Notes under the pieces: generated by a model
What the model was told of the DNA's origin: nothing
Databases searched by the model: none
The model's input: the letters and a program-made list of their open reading frames with translations, nothing else
Part shown: one piece after another, positions 28,071 through 35,119 of the stretch
Layout: the number at the start of each line of letters is the position of its first letter
Numbering within the stretch: position 1 is the first letter of the stretch
Assembly (NCBI GenBank): GCA_027318865.1
Contig: DAHVOJ010000001.1
Location: 44,640-108,639, forward strand
Origin: a bacterium
Lineage (GTDB): Bacteria; SZUA-79; Acidulodesulfobacterales; Acidulodesulfobacteraceae
Direction of reading: 5' to 3'
Length of the DNA stretch: 64,000 nt
Made by a program: the position numbers and the translations under genes

Positions 28071-28969
28071 TTAGAATCGCGGCCGGACAAGGCGCCGGGA
28101 TTAGAACCTTGACCCGGCCGTTTTTTAAATTTCCATATAATAGAAGATATAAGAATACTGATTTCATACATGGAATAGAGCGGAACGGCTATAAAAAACA
28201 TCGTGACTATATCCGCATGAAAAGCGGCTATTATAAGGCTTACAAGCAGCGCATATTTTCTGTATTTTTTTAAAAACCCCGGTTTTAATATGCCGGCGAA
28301 AGAAAAAATAGACGAAATCAGCGGCATTTCAAATATTAAACCGAATATCAAACCTAACCTAAGAGCGAAATTAATATAATGGGTCAGGTTTATTAACGGC
28401 GAAAGATTCGGACTCTGATAACTTAAGGAAAAATTAATTACCGCCGGCCATATGTAAAAAATCATAAAAATTACGCCGGCAATAAAAAACAACGTCCCGA
28501 AAAACAAAAACGGCAGAAGGTATATCCTTTCTTTTTTTAAAAGGCCGGGTTTTATAAACTGCCAGAATTGAAACAGTATAAAAGGGAGGGCGAGCATAAA
28601 TCCGAGAATGAGGGATACTTTTACCTGCATAAAAAACGGTTCGAGAGGTTTTGAGTAATGCAGGATATGTTTTGTGAATTTTTTAGGAGTTTTATCGAGA
28701 CCGAACGCATAATAAACCGAAGGGGCTTTTTCTTTTATTACATTCTTTGCGTATCCCGAAAAATACGTAATATACGTCGGCTTTTCTAACGGGGTTTCTA
28801 TAGTATTTATAGCCTTATACGATAGATGCCACATAAAACCCATAGACAGGACAAGAGCTATAAATACATAAATAATCCTCTTTCTTAATTCCGAAAAATG
28901 CTCAAGAAAGGGCATTCTGCCTTCCGCTTTAACGCTTTCTTCTTTTTTTTCGATTTTTTTAACGCCCAT
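28067..28969 (-). CDS. tatC: Twin-arginine translocase subunit TatC
   Basis: Recognises twin-arginine signal peptides and forms the core of the Tat pore. Six membrane helices are visible. The N-terminal MPFLEHFSELRKRIIYVFIA at about residues 19-38 is diagnostic, and LPFILFQFWQFIKPGLLKKER follows near 128 (quoted core: FQFWQFIKPGL). The first periplasmic loop is longer than usual by roughly 40 residues (about 65-105). A C-terminal polar tail is specific to this protein. It lies between the two halves of the pilus cluster; no tatA or tatB is in the window. Confidence 0.95.
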   Translation of the reverse strand: MGVKKIEKKEESVKAEGRMPFLEHFSELRKRIIYVFIALVLSMGFMWHLSYKAINTIETPLEKPTYITYFSGYAKNVIKEKAPSVYYAFGLDKTPKKFTKHILHYSKPLEPFFMQVKVSLILGFMLALPFILFQFWQFIKPGLLKKERIYLLPFLFFGTLFFIAGVIFMIFYIWPAVINFSLSYQSPNLSPLINLTHYINFALRLGLIFGLIFEMPLISSIFSFAGILKPGFLKKYRKYALLVSLIIAAFHADIVTMFFIAVPLYSMYEISILISSIIWKFKKRPGQGSNPGALSGRDSN

Positions 28970-28989
28970 CTGAATTATTTTTTAGCCGG

Positions 28990-30417
28990 CTAATTTACTA
29001 TTTTCGGAGAAATAAAGACCATTAACTGCTCGGTATCAACAGACCTGGTATGATACCCGAAAAGATAACCTAAAACAGGTATTTCCGATAATATCGGAAC
29101 GCCGTTGTTATTGCGGCTTTTTTGGGTCGATAAAAGTCCACCTATTACCAGCGTAGAATTGTTTTTGACCTCCACTACTGTAGAAACGCTTTTATTATTG
29201 ACGGAAGGAAAACCATCTATGCCCCCGCCGGCAGGAGAAGAATAAGTAACGTTAACGTTTAATAAAATATCGTTACTGCTTTCTACAATCGGAGTAACTG
29301 TTAAAGTAATACCTATGGTAATTGTTTGGAGTGTTGAGGTAACCGGTTCCTGTGCTATGACTGTCGTACCGCCGGTCGTAACACCAGATGATGAAGAGGA
29401 CGAACCGGAAGATGCGGTGGTTCCGCCGGAGGTAGTGTAGGCTACGTAATATTCTAATAAAGACGAATTGATAGTTGCCTGTTGACCGCTTATAACAGTA
29501 ATACTTGGAGACTCTATTATTTTATCCCAACCTAATTGCTGTCCTAATGATAACTGCGCGGAAACATTTCCGAAATTCTGCCATGGAGCTAGCACGCCGA
29601 GATTTAAATAATTTGCACCGGAACTTAAATTGGTGACGCCGGAAAAATCAGTTGCAAAGTTAGAAGATGTATTGTTTACGTTAGGTAGTATCGAGCTTTC
29701 GGCATTGCCTAGAAAAGACCAGTTTATACCAACATTTCTTGTAAAATTATCCGTTATATCGACAAGTTTGGCATTAAGAAGAACGACTCTTTTTTTAACG
29801 TCTATCTTTCTGATTATATTTTTTATCTTTTTTATGTTAGAAGGAATATCGTAAACGAATATCGAATTGCCGTGCGGGGAAGCATAAGCCTTTGCCCCCT
29901 GCGGCAAAACGGGCGTCAGGTCGGTAAGAACGTTTTTAGCCTGAATATATTTTAGATTTATTTTGTAATATATATAATTATTTTTAAGCGACGAACGGGG
30001 GCCTATAAACAAAATCCCCTTGTTCACGCTGTATCCCAAATTTCCGGCTCTTAAAATAATTAAAAGGGCGTCCGGCAGGGGTATGTTTCTTATATGCAGA
30101 GTAACGACTCCAGAGACCGAACTGCTTAAAACGTAATCCAGCCTGAATTCATGGCATATTCCTATTACTAAAGGTCTGAGCGGGATATCGTTGCCTTCTA
30201 TCGAAATCTTTTTATTTGGAATTTTAATACCGTTAATTAGACCGTAAGCCGCAACCGAACCGCCGGAGTTAGAAAAACCGTTTAAGTCCGTTTTAAATGC
30301 GCTGGAAATTTTGGGAAAACCAAAAAAGATAAAAAATTGAATAAAAATTAAAATCGATAACCCGAAACTTAATAATAATATGTTGCCGTTTCTGAACTTA
30401 TAAATCATACGATTCAA
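28990..30417 (-). CDS. pilQ: Outer-membrane secretin, PilQ/GspD family
   Basis: Forms the outer-membrane pore for the type IV pilus. It has an N-terminal membrane/signal segment at about residues 13-35, an STN-like N0 domain near 58-115, one N1-type KH domain near 125-195, and a complete secretin domain from about 205 to the end with VPILSEIPVLGYLFGYHTRSVDTEQLMVFISP-type C-terminus (core: VPILSEIPVLGYLF). At 475 residues it is short because it lacks AMIN domains. A Ser/Gly/Thr-rich insertion sits in the gate region near residue 330. It is 6 bases downstream of the PilP-like gene. Confidence 0.88.
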   Translation of the reverse strand: MNRMIYKFRNGNILLLSFGLSILIFIQFFIFFGFPKISSAFKTDLNGFSNSGGSVAAYGLINGIKIPNKKISIEGNDIPLRPLVIGICHEFRLDYVLSSSVSGVVTLHIRNIPLPDALLIILRAGNLGYSVNKGILFIGPRSSLKNNYIYYKINLKYIQAKNVLTDLTPVLPQGAKAYASPHGNSIFVYDIPSNIKKIKNIIRKIDVKKRVVLLNAKLVDITDNFTRNVGINWSFLGNAESSILPNVNNTSSNFATDFSGVTNLSSGANYLNLGVLAPWQNFGNVSAQLSLGQQLGWDKIIESPSITVISGQQATINSSLLEYYVAYTTSGGTTASSGSSSSSSGVTTGGTTVIAQEPVTSTLQTITIGITLTVTPIVESSNDILLNVNVTYSSPAGGGIDGFPSVNNKSVSTVVEVKNNSTLVIGGLLSTQKSRNNNGVPILSEIPVLGYLFGYHTRSVDTEQLMVFISPKIVN

Positions 30418-30423
30418 TATTTA

Positions 30424-30786
30424 TTATTTTTTAAATCCTTCAAATTTTGATAACGCAAGTTTAACTATTTTTCCGTTTTTGAGTTTTATTATTACATCTT
30501 TACGAGTAATTCTCATAATGGTTTTTCCTATAATTTTTGAACCTGCGTAATAAGGTTTGCCGTTAATAACGGCAATATTTTTGTCAGGGTCGGAACTGCT
30601 TACGATAGCCTGAAGATTAAGACCGGCCAATGGATTTTCGTTAAAATTTTTATACTGTTTTACCTTAAAAGGAGATATAAAAGGATTCTTTAATCCGAAA
30701 CAAGAATCTATGTTGAAAAATAACGGTAGAAATAACAAAAAAATTATTAAAAGAAAATTATTGATTCGCATTCTTTTATAAACCAT
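30424..30786 (-). CDS. pilP: PilP-like pilus assembly protein
   Basis: 120 residues. A hydrophobic N-terminus (about 8-30) acts as a signal or anchor, without a proper lipobox. The mature part has NPFISPF, then GLNLQAIVSSSDPDKNIAVING and YYAGSKIIGKTIMRITRKDVI-type strands, which is the HR beta domain of PilP/GspC, the region that docks to the secretin. It is immediately upstream of the secretin gene. An internal ATG at codon 6 (30771) is an equally possible start, since neither has a clear ribosome binding site. Confidence 0.72.
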   Translation of the reverse strand: MVYKRMRINNFLLIIFLLFLPLFFNIDSCFGLKNPFISPFKVKQYKNFNENPLAGLNLQAIVSSSDPDKNIAVINGKPYYAGSKIIGKTIMRITRKDVIIKLKNGKIVKLALSKFEGFKK

Positions 30787-30812
30787 ACATGAACCATCGA
30801 CAGTAATAAACA

Positions 30813-30836
30813 GGCGGACGGAAAAATCCGGCCGCC
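30813..30836 (-). terminator. GC-rich stem-loop downstream of tusA
   Basis: On the minus strand GGCGGCCGGA-TTTT-TCCGTCCGCC forms a nearly perfect 10 bp stem (one mismatch) with a small loop, followed by CTGTTTATTA, about 70 bases after the tusA stop. It is probably a Rho-independent terminator for tusA and separates it from the pilP-like gene. The U-run is imperfect. Confidence 0.55.
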
Positions 30837-30903
30837 TTCAAATGAACGACATATAGATGGCATATAACATATTAGCTAAAGTTACGTCGCAAGATTTCGC
30901 AGG

Positions 30904-31137
30904 TTAAGCTTTCTGAACGTAAAATTTAAACTTTCCGCCCTCTTCGGAAGATTCGAGCAGCTTATTACCGGTTCTGTTGCACCATGCCGTCATATCGTTT
31001 TTGGATCCGGGGTCGGTAGATATAACTTCCAGAACCTGCCCTGAAGTCAAAGAGTCGATTTCTTTTTTTGTCTTAACGATGGGTAGGGGGCATGACAACC
31101 CGCTCGCATCAAGTGTTTTGTTCGATGATACTGCCAT
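30904..31137 (-). CDS. tusA: Sulfur carrier protein TusA family
   Basis: A 77-residue sulfurtransferase carrier. The key Cys16 lies in LSCPLPIVKTKKEI, the CPxP motif that carries a persulfide for tRNA thiolation, molybdenum cofactor synthesis or dissimilatory sulfur metabolism. I chose the ATG at 31137 because AAAGGAGGT lies 6 bases upstream; an ATG 14 codons earlier would only add an unrelated peptide across that site. It stands alone, so which sulfur pathway it serves cannot be told. Confidence 0.93.
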   Translation of the reverse strand: MAVSSNKTLDASGLSCPLPIVKTKKEIDSLTSGQVLEVISTDPGSKNDMTAWCNRTGNKLLESSEEGGKFKFYVQKA

Positions 31138-31270
31138 AATGTTACCTCCTTTAAAATAAGATAGAATATAATTATACATCTTCGTTAAAATATTTTAAAC
31201 AATTTTAAGCGGAAAGGACGCATAATTTATAGATTTATTTTAGCTTATTACTTAACGGCTAAAAAGTCAA

Positions 31271-31330
31271 TAAGGAATTTTCCCCATAAGGAATTTTCCC
31301 CATAAGGAATTTTCCCCATAAGGAATTTTC
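31271..31330. repeat. 16 bp tandem repeat, 3.75 copies
   Basis: TAAGGAATTTTCCCCA occurs three times without change at 31271-31286, 31287-31302 and 31303-31318, then a partial fourth copy TAAGGAATTTTC at 31319-31330 that runs into TGTCCCC. The unit contains an imperfect palindrome (GGAATTTTCC). It lies between tusA and a membrane protein gene on opposite strands. Tandem copies will vary in number by slippage. No spacers, so this is not a CRISPR. Confidence 0.9.
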
Positions 31331-31355
31331 TGTCCCCTTTTTCAAAAAAGTTTGA

Positions 31356-31361
31356 TATAAT
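31356..31361 (+). promoter_or_regulatory. -10 box TATAAT for the 247-residue membrane protein gene
   Basis: TATAAT is followed by TAGCAT and then the ATG at 31368, so the transcript should start at or next to the A of the start codon. No Shine-Dalgarno is present. This is a good candidate for a leaderless mRNA. The -35 region holds the end of the tandem repeat and no clear consensus. Confidence 0.55.
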
Positions 31362-31367
31362 TAGCAT

Positions 31368-32111
31368 ATGAATTTCAACATCATGATATTTATAGCCGTA
31401 TTTTCCGTCGCCATAGTAGAACTAAGCGAAGTGGCGGCAATAGTTTTTGTGGTCGGCGAAGACGTGGGGCTGTCAAGCGCTTTAGCCGGAGGGCTGGTAG
31501 GGTTTATAGGAACGCTCGTCGTTCTTTTCGCAGGCGGCGTAACCCTTATCAAAACAGCGCCGATAACTACCGTTAAATTAATAATAGGAGCGGTCCTTAT
31601 AGCTGTAGGAATATATTTTGCCTATAAACTTATAAGTTTTGTGTTTTATATGACGCCTTTCTCCGAAAAGATAGGTGAAAAACCGCTTTTCAAAAAAGCT
31701 GAGACGGCTTTAGTAAAACATCAAAAATGTTCTTTTAAATCTTTTATCGTAGCTTTAAACGCCGTTATAATAGAAGCGTTTGAAGTAGCGGTAGTAGCGG
31801 TTCCATTTGCCGTTACCGATAAACAGTGGCTTTCGGTAATTTCGGCTCTTGCCGTCTGCTCCATAATAATTATAATATTGTCGGTTTATCTGAGAAAATA
31901 TTTCAAGAAAATACCGTCGCACTGGATTAAGGGAATAGCGTCGGTTCTTCTTTTGAGCTTCGGTATTTACTGGGGACTGCAGGGTTTTAAAATCAATATC
32001 GAAGACGACTATATGACATTAATTATACCGGCGGCAGGAATAATTTTGCTGGCTCTTTCATTTACGTTCGATAAAATCGGATATGCCGCTAAAAACAGGA
32101 AAAAAATTTAA
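31368..32111 (+). CDS. Polytopic membrane protein with duplicated E-rich helix, possible transporter
   Basis: A 247-residue protein of about six to seven hydrophobic segments. It looks like two related halves: the first helix has VAIVELSEVAAIVFVVGED, and a matching segment near residue 130 has NAVIIEAFEVAVVAVPFAV. Acidic pairs inside paired helices are common in ion and metal transporters (for example the GDT1/UPF0016 and iron permease families) and in uncharacterised COG4280-type proteins. I cannot name the family with confidence. It stands alone between the tandem repeat and a dispersed palindrome. Transport is an inference. Confidence 0.6.
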   Translation: MNFNIMIFIAVFSVAIVELSEVAAIVFVVGEDVGLSSALAGGLVGFIGTLVVLFAGGVTLIKTAPITTVKLIIGAVLIAVGIYFAYKLISFVFYMTPFSEKIGEKPLFKKAETALVKHQKCSFKSFIVALNAVIIEAFEVAVVAVPFAVTDKQWLSVISALAVCSIIIIILSVYLRKYFKKIPSHWIKGIASVLLLSFGIYWGLQGFKINIEDDYMTLIIPAAGIILLALSFTFDKIGYAAKNRKKI

Positions 32112-32120
32112 CTTATCCCG

Positions 32121-32150
32121 AATCCCGTCATTGCGGGCAATGACATTATT
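32121..32150. repeat. Dispersed palindromic repeat, copy 1
   Basis: AATCCCGTCATTGCGGGCAA followed by TGACATTATT. GTCATTGC-GG-GCAATGAC is a perfect 8 bp stem at 32127-32144. A closely related copy lies at 44789-44818. Such short palindromes are typical interspersed elements in many bacterial genomes and may also act as a transcript-end stem-loop here, after the membrane protein gene. Confidence 0.7.
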
Positions 32151-32210
32151 AAGTAATTCCAGCAATCCATATATATAAAACCTATATTAGGGATTTAGGC
32201 GAAAAGCAGT

Positions 32211-33023
32211 TTATTTATTGCCCTCGGCTTTATGCTTCGGGGGAAAGTTTAACGTCACTACCTGTTTTTCGCCTCCGGGCTTTCCGAGAGCTTTTCCGTT
32301 ATAATTTAAAATAATGCCGCCTGCGTTTCCTATCTTAATTCTCAATTTTTTTTTTGCTTTCCAAACCTTCGACTCTCCTGCATAAAGCATGGAAGTCTTG
32401 ATGCGTCCGCCGTCTATTTTAACGGCTACCCATGTCCTTCTGACTACTTTTCCTTTTAGAACTGCGGCATAATCTTTTTTCAGGGTAACGTTGTTAATAG
32501 CATTACCGCTTTTTTCCGCAACATTCTTTTTCGATGCCGCAACGGAAGGACGACTCGATGACGCATATATTCCTTGCGCTTGCAGTATCTTTATATAATC
32601 ATATAATTTAATCGAAGCATAAGAAAGAATAATGATTAAAATTCCGCCAAAAAAGATAATTAAAATTTTTTTTCTGAAATCCCGAGATTTTTGTATTTCT
32701 TCTTTAAATCGCGCGCCTACTATATCTTCGATACGTTTGTCTTTAAAACCTTCTTTTAATCCGGATTCAAGAAGAGAAATAGCCGTTTTTTCATCGGCTT
32801 TTACGGTTTTTGCGATAAGTTTAACATATCCTTTTAATAACTGCGGAGAGGAAAATAAAGAAAAATCGCCATATTCAATGGCTTCTATATAAGCCGCGCT
32901 TATTTTTGTTATCCGGGAAACCTCGTCGGACTTAAGCCCCAAGTGTTTCCTGTTTGCCCTTAGATATTCTCCTACCGTTTCGTATTTCGTAACCGTAATA
33001 ATGGGGGGGGTTCCATTTTCCAT
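32211..33023 (-). CDS. rodZ: RodZ-like protein (cytoplasmic HTH, membrane helix, periplasmic DUF4115)
   Basis: Links MreB filaments to the membrane in rod-shaped bacteria. Order: a RodZ-type helix-turn-helix at about residues 13-80 (LRANRKHLGLKSDEVSRITKIS and YIEAIEYGDFSLFSSPQLLK), one membrane helix at about 118-137, a Ser-rich linker, and a C-terminal DUF4115 beta domain from about 195 (WVAVKIDGGRIKTSMLYAGE and WKAKKKLRIKIGNAGGI). Codons 5-8 contain a run of eight C, a slippage-prone tract close to the start. It follows a TPR lipoprotein gene by 10 bases, as rodZ follows pilF/pilW in other Proteobacteria. Confidence 0.85.
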   Translation of the reverse strand: MENGTPPIITVTKYETVGEYLRANRKHLGLKSDEVSRITKISAAYIEAIEYGDFSLFSSPQLLKGYVKLIAKTVKADEKTAISLLESGLKEGFKDKRIEDIVGARFKEEIQKSRDFRKKILIIFFGGILIIILSYASIKLYDYIKILQAQGIYASSSRPSVAASKKNVAEKSGNAINNVTLKKDYAAVLKGKVVRRTWVAVKIDGGRIKTSMLYAGESKVWKAKKKLRIKIGNAGGIILNYNGKALGKPGGEKQVVTLNFPPKHKAEGNK

Positions 33024-33033
33024 AAAAAAATTA

Positions 33034-33831
33034 CTATTTTAAAAGCATAATTATCTTTTTAATATATCTTAAAGATTTAATCCCAAATTTACCCGTTTTA
33101 TTTGCGTCATAGACCGAAGAAAATATATTTTTTGCCTTATTATATCTTTTTTGTTTAAAATATATCAATCCTTCGTAATATTTCGCCGGCATAAAAAATA
33201 TATCTAAATCCGATACTTTTTTAAAGTAGTATAAACCGAGGTTTAAATTGTTTTCGATAAGCATACATTTACCGAGATAATAGTACGTCAAAAAATATTT
33301 TTTATCGAGAAGTCTGGAAACCGTTAATATTTTGTATGCTTTCCCTGGCTTATTTTCTATCAGATATATTTTCGCAAGCTGCGTATAACTTTCGTAGGGT
33401 CTATTGTAAAATGGATTTTTCAAAGCTTTTTTAAGGTATAATTCCGCCGGCGGATAATCTTTTCTTTTTATGTAAATTAAGGCTAAATTGTAATACGCAT
33501 CCGAAAATTTGCGATTAATTCTTACCGCATTCATAAAATTTTTCACCGCTTTGCCTTCACGGGCAGTCTTCATATAAACTATACCTATGGCATTATAATT
33601 TTTCGCGGAATTAGGATTCAGAGTCTTAGCTTTAATAAATTCCTGCATGGCTTTTATATAATTTCCGTTCTGATAAAACCCTACGCCGAGCCTGTAATAA
33701 AGATTTGATTTAAGCCTGTTTTTTTTAGGGACTTGGGACAGCCCGCAACCGGATAATAACGGCAAAATTATAACCGTAATTAATAACAATACCGCAAACT
33801 TTAAAAAACTTCTTTTCCGTAACTCTTTCAT
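33034..33831 (-). CDS. TPR-repeat lipoprotein, PilF/PilW-like
   Basis: A signal peptide with lipobox LLSGC ends at Cys29, so the protein is probably an outer-membrane lipoprotein. About five to six TPR units follow from residue 40 (for example LGVGFYQNGNYIKAMQEFIK, YNAIGIVYMKTAREGKAVKN and YNLALIYIKRKDYPPAEL). PilF/PilW has this design and helps assemble the PilQ secretin. Its position just before the RodZ-like gene matches pilF-rodZ order elsewhere, and the window has a pilus secretin. TPR proteins are generic, so the pilus role is likely but not certain. Confidence 0.72.
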   Translation of the reverse strand: MKELRKRSFLKFAVLLLITVIILPLLSGCGLSQVPKKNRLKSNLYYRLGVGFYQNGNYIKAMQEFIKAKTLNPNSAKNYNAIGIVYMKTAREGKAVKNFMNAVRINRKFSDAYYNLALIYIKRKDYPPAELYLKKALKNPFYNRPYESYTQLAKIYLIENKPGKAYKILTVSRLLDKKYFLTYYYLGKCMLIENNLNLGLYYFKKVSDLDIFFMPAKYYEGLIYFKQKRYNKAKNIFSSVYDANKTGKFGIKSLRYIKKIIMLLK

Positions 33832-33869
33832 AATATATAATAACCGTAAATATTTTTTATATGTATCAT

Positions 33870-34781
33870 TTATATAGGAAGTTCCTCGAAATAAGTCATC
33901 TCCCTGAATTTTTTAAATCTGCCTTTAATCTCGTCCATCTTTATCGATAAAAATCTGCCTACCGAAAAACCTTCCACGGCGAAAGACGCCATAATATTTC
34001 CGAATACAAGCGCTTTTTTTAGATTTTCAAAAGACATGTCGTCCGTATTGTCGATATATCCTAAAAATCCGCCGGCAAAAGAATCGCCCGCTCCGGTAGG
34101 GTCTATTACGTTTTCTAAAGGATAAGCCGGAACCATAAAAAATTTATTTTCAAAAAACATCGAGGCTCCGTAAGCCCCTCTTTTTAAAATTAATATTTTG
34201 GCGCCTGATTTGAGGATGGTTTTGGCGCACAAAAAAATAGAGGACTCTCCCGTCAAAAGTCTCGCCTCTGATTCGTTTATTATAAATATATCGGTCAGTT
34301 CCAGAACTTTAATAAGTTTTTCCTTTTTCCCTCCTATCCAGAAATTCATAGTATCGAGAGCGGTGAGCTTTGGGGCGCCGAACTGCTTTAATGCATTGAA
34401 TTGAATGTCGGGGTCTATATTGGCAAGAAAAAGCATATCGTTTTTTGAGCTATGCGGAACTACAGGCTTAAAAGAAGAAAATACGCCGAGTTCGGTCATA
34501 AGCGTTTCGGGGTCGGACATATCGTACCCGTATTTGCCTTTCCATCTGAAAGTTTTACCCTCTTCCGTCTTTATCCCATTTATATCGATATTCCTGTCCT
34601 TAAAAACATCCAAATGTTTTCCGTCAAAATCATTCCCTACCGTGCCTATAATTTTTACGTCGGTTAAAAACGATGCCGCCATCGAAAAATAAGTTGCCGA
34701 ACCTCCAAGAATATCTCCGGTTTTGTAAAAAGGAGTTTCTATATCGTCTATCGCGATAGAGCCTATAACCGTAATTGCCAT
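33870..34781 (-). CDS. PfkB-family carbohydrate/nucleoside kinase
   Basis: ATP-dependent kinase of the ribokinase fold. The two PfkB signatures are visible: GGSATYFSMAASFLTDVKIIG near residues 26-46 (quoted core: GGSATYFSMAASFL) and DPTGAGDSFAGGFLGYI near 230-246, in which Asp of GAGD is the catalytic base. 303 residues. The substrate cannot be told from sequence; ribose, adenosine and inosine are all possible. A GGGGAGA ribosome binding site precedes the ATG. It lies upstream of the TPR lipoprotein gene on the same strand. Confidence 0.88.
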   Translation of the reverse strand: MAITVIGSIAIDDIETPFYKTGDILGGSATYFSMAASFLTDVKIIGTVGNDFDGKHLDVFKDRNIDINGIKTEEGKTFRWKGKYGYDMSDPETLMTELGVFSSFKPVVPHSSKNDMLFLANIDPDIQFNALKQFGAPKLTALDTMNFWIGGKKEKLIKVLELTDIFIINESEARLLTGESSIFLCAKTILKSGAKILILKRGAYGASMFFENKFFMVPAYPLENVIDPTGAGDSFAGGFLGYIDNTDDMSFENLKKALVFGNIMASFAVEGFSVGRFLSIKMDEIKGRFKKFREMTYFEELPI

Positions 34782-34830
34782 ATTATCGTCTCCCCTGTCA
34801 TAAAATTAAAAATTATAAAATTCAACAGAT

Positions 34831-35001
34831 TCACTTATTATTGCTTTTAGTTACCGGCGACTGCACCCCGTACCCCTGTTTTGCGGCAAGATAACCGGTG
34901 GTCCCAGCAAGACCGCCGACTACCAGCAGCGCGCATCCGCTCAGAAAATTTATTGCGCCGAACAGTATAAGCGCAAGAACCGCAAGTTTTATTTTCTTCA
35001 T
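34831..35001 (-). CDS. Small lipoprotein, 56 residues
   Basis: A short gene between the sugar kinase and purH. It encodes MKKIKLAVLALILFGAINFL followed by SGCALLVVGGLAGTTGYLAA and a short polar tail. The start has two lysines, a hydrophobic helix and a lipobox LSGC with the lipidated Cys at residue 23, then a Gly-rich hydrophobic stretch like those of small outer-membrane lipoproteins of the DUF3568 type. Codon use matches its neighbours. No strong ribosome binding site is visible. The rest of the 338-base gap to purH (35002-35119) is AT-rich and holds the purH promoter. Confidence 0.7.
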   Translation of the reverse strand: MKKIKLAVLALILFGAINFLSGCALLVVGGLAGTTGYLAAKQGYGVQSPVTKSNNK

Positions 35002-35119
35002 TGAATTATACCATTCCCGTTATTTATATTGAAATAAATATTCAAAATTAGTAAAATATAATAAATTTATATATATTCTACTCAAATTACAATCAAATTA
35101 CAAAGGGAAATTTATAATT

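Noticed and set aside
31271..31330. Possible CRISPR array
   Set aside because: Units are 16 bp and directly adjacent without spacers, and no cas genes are present.
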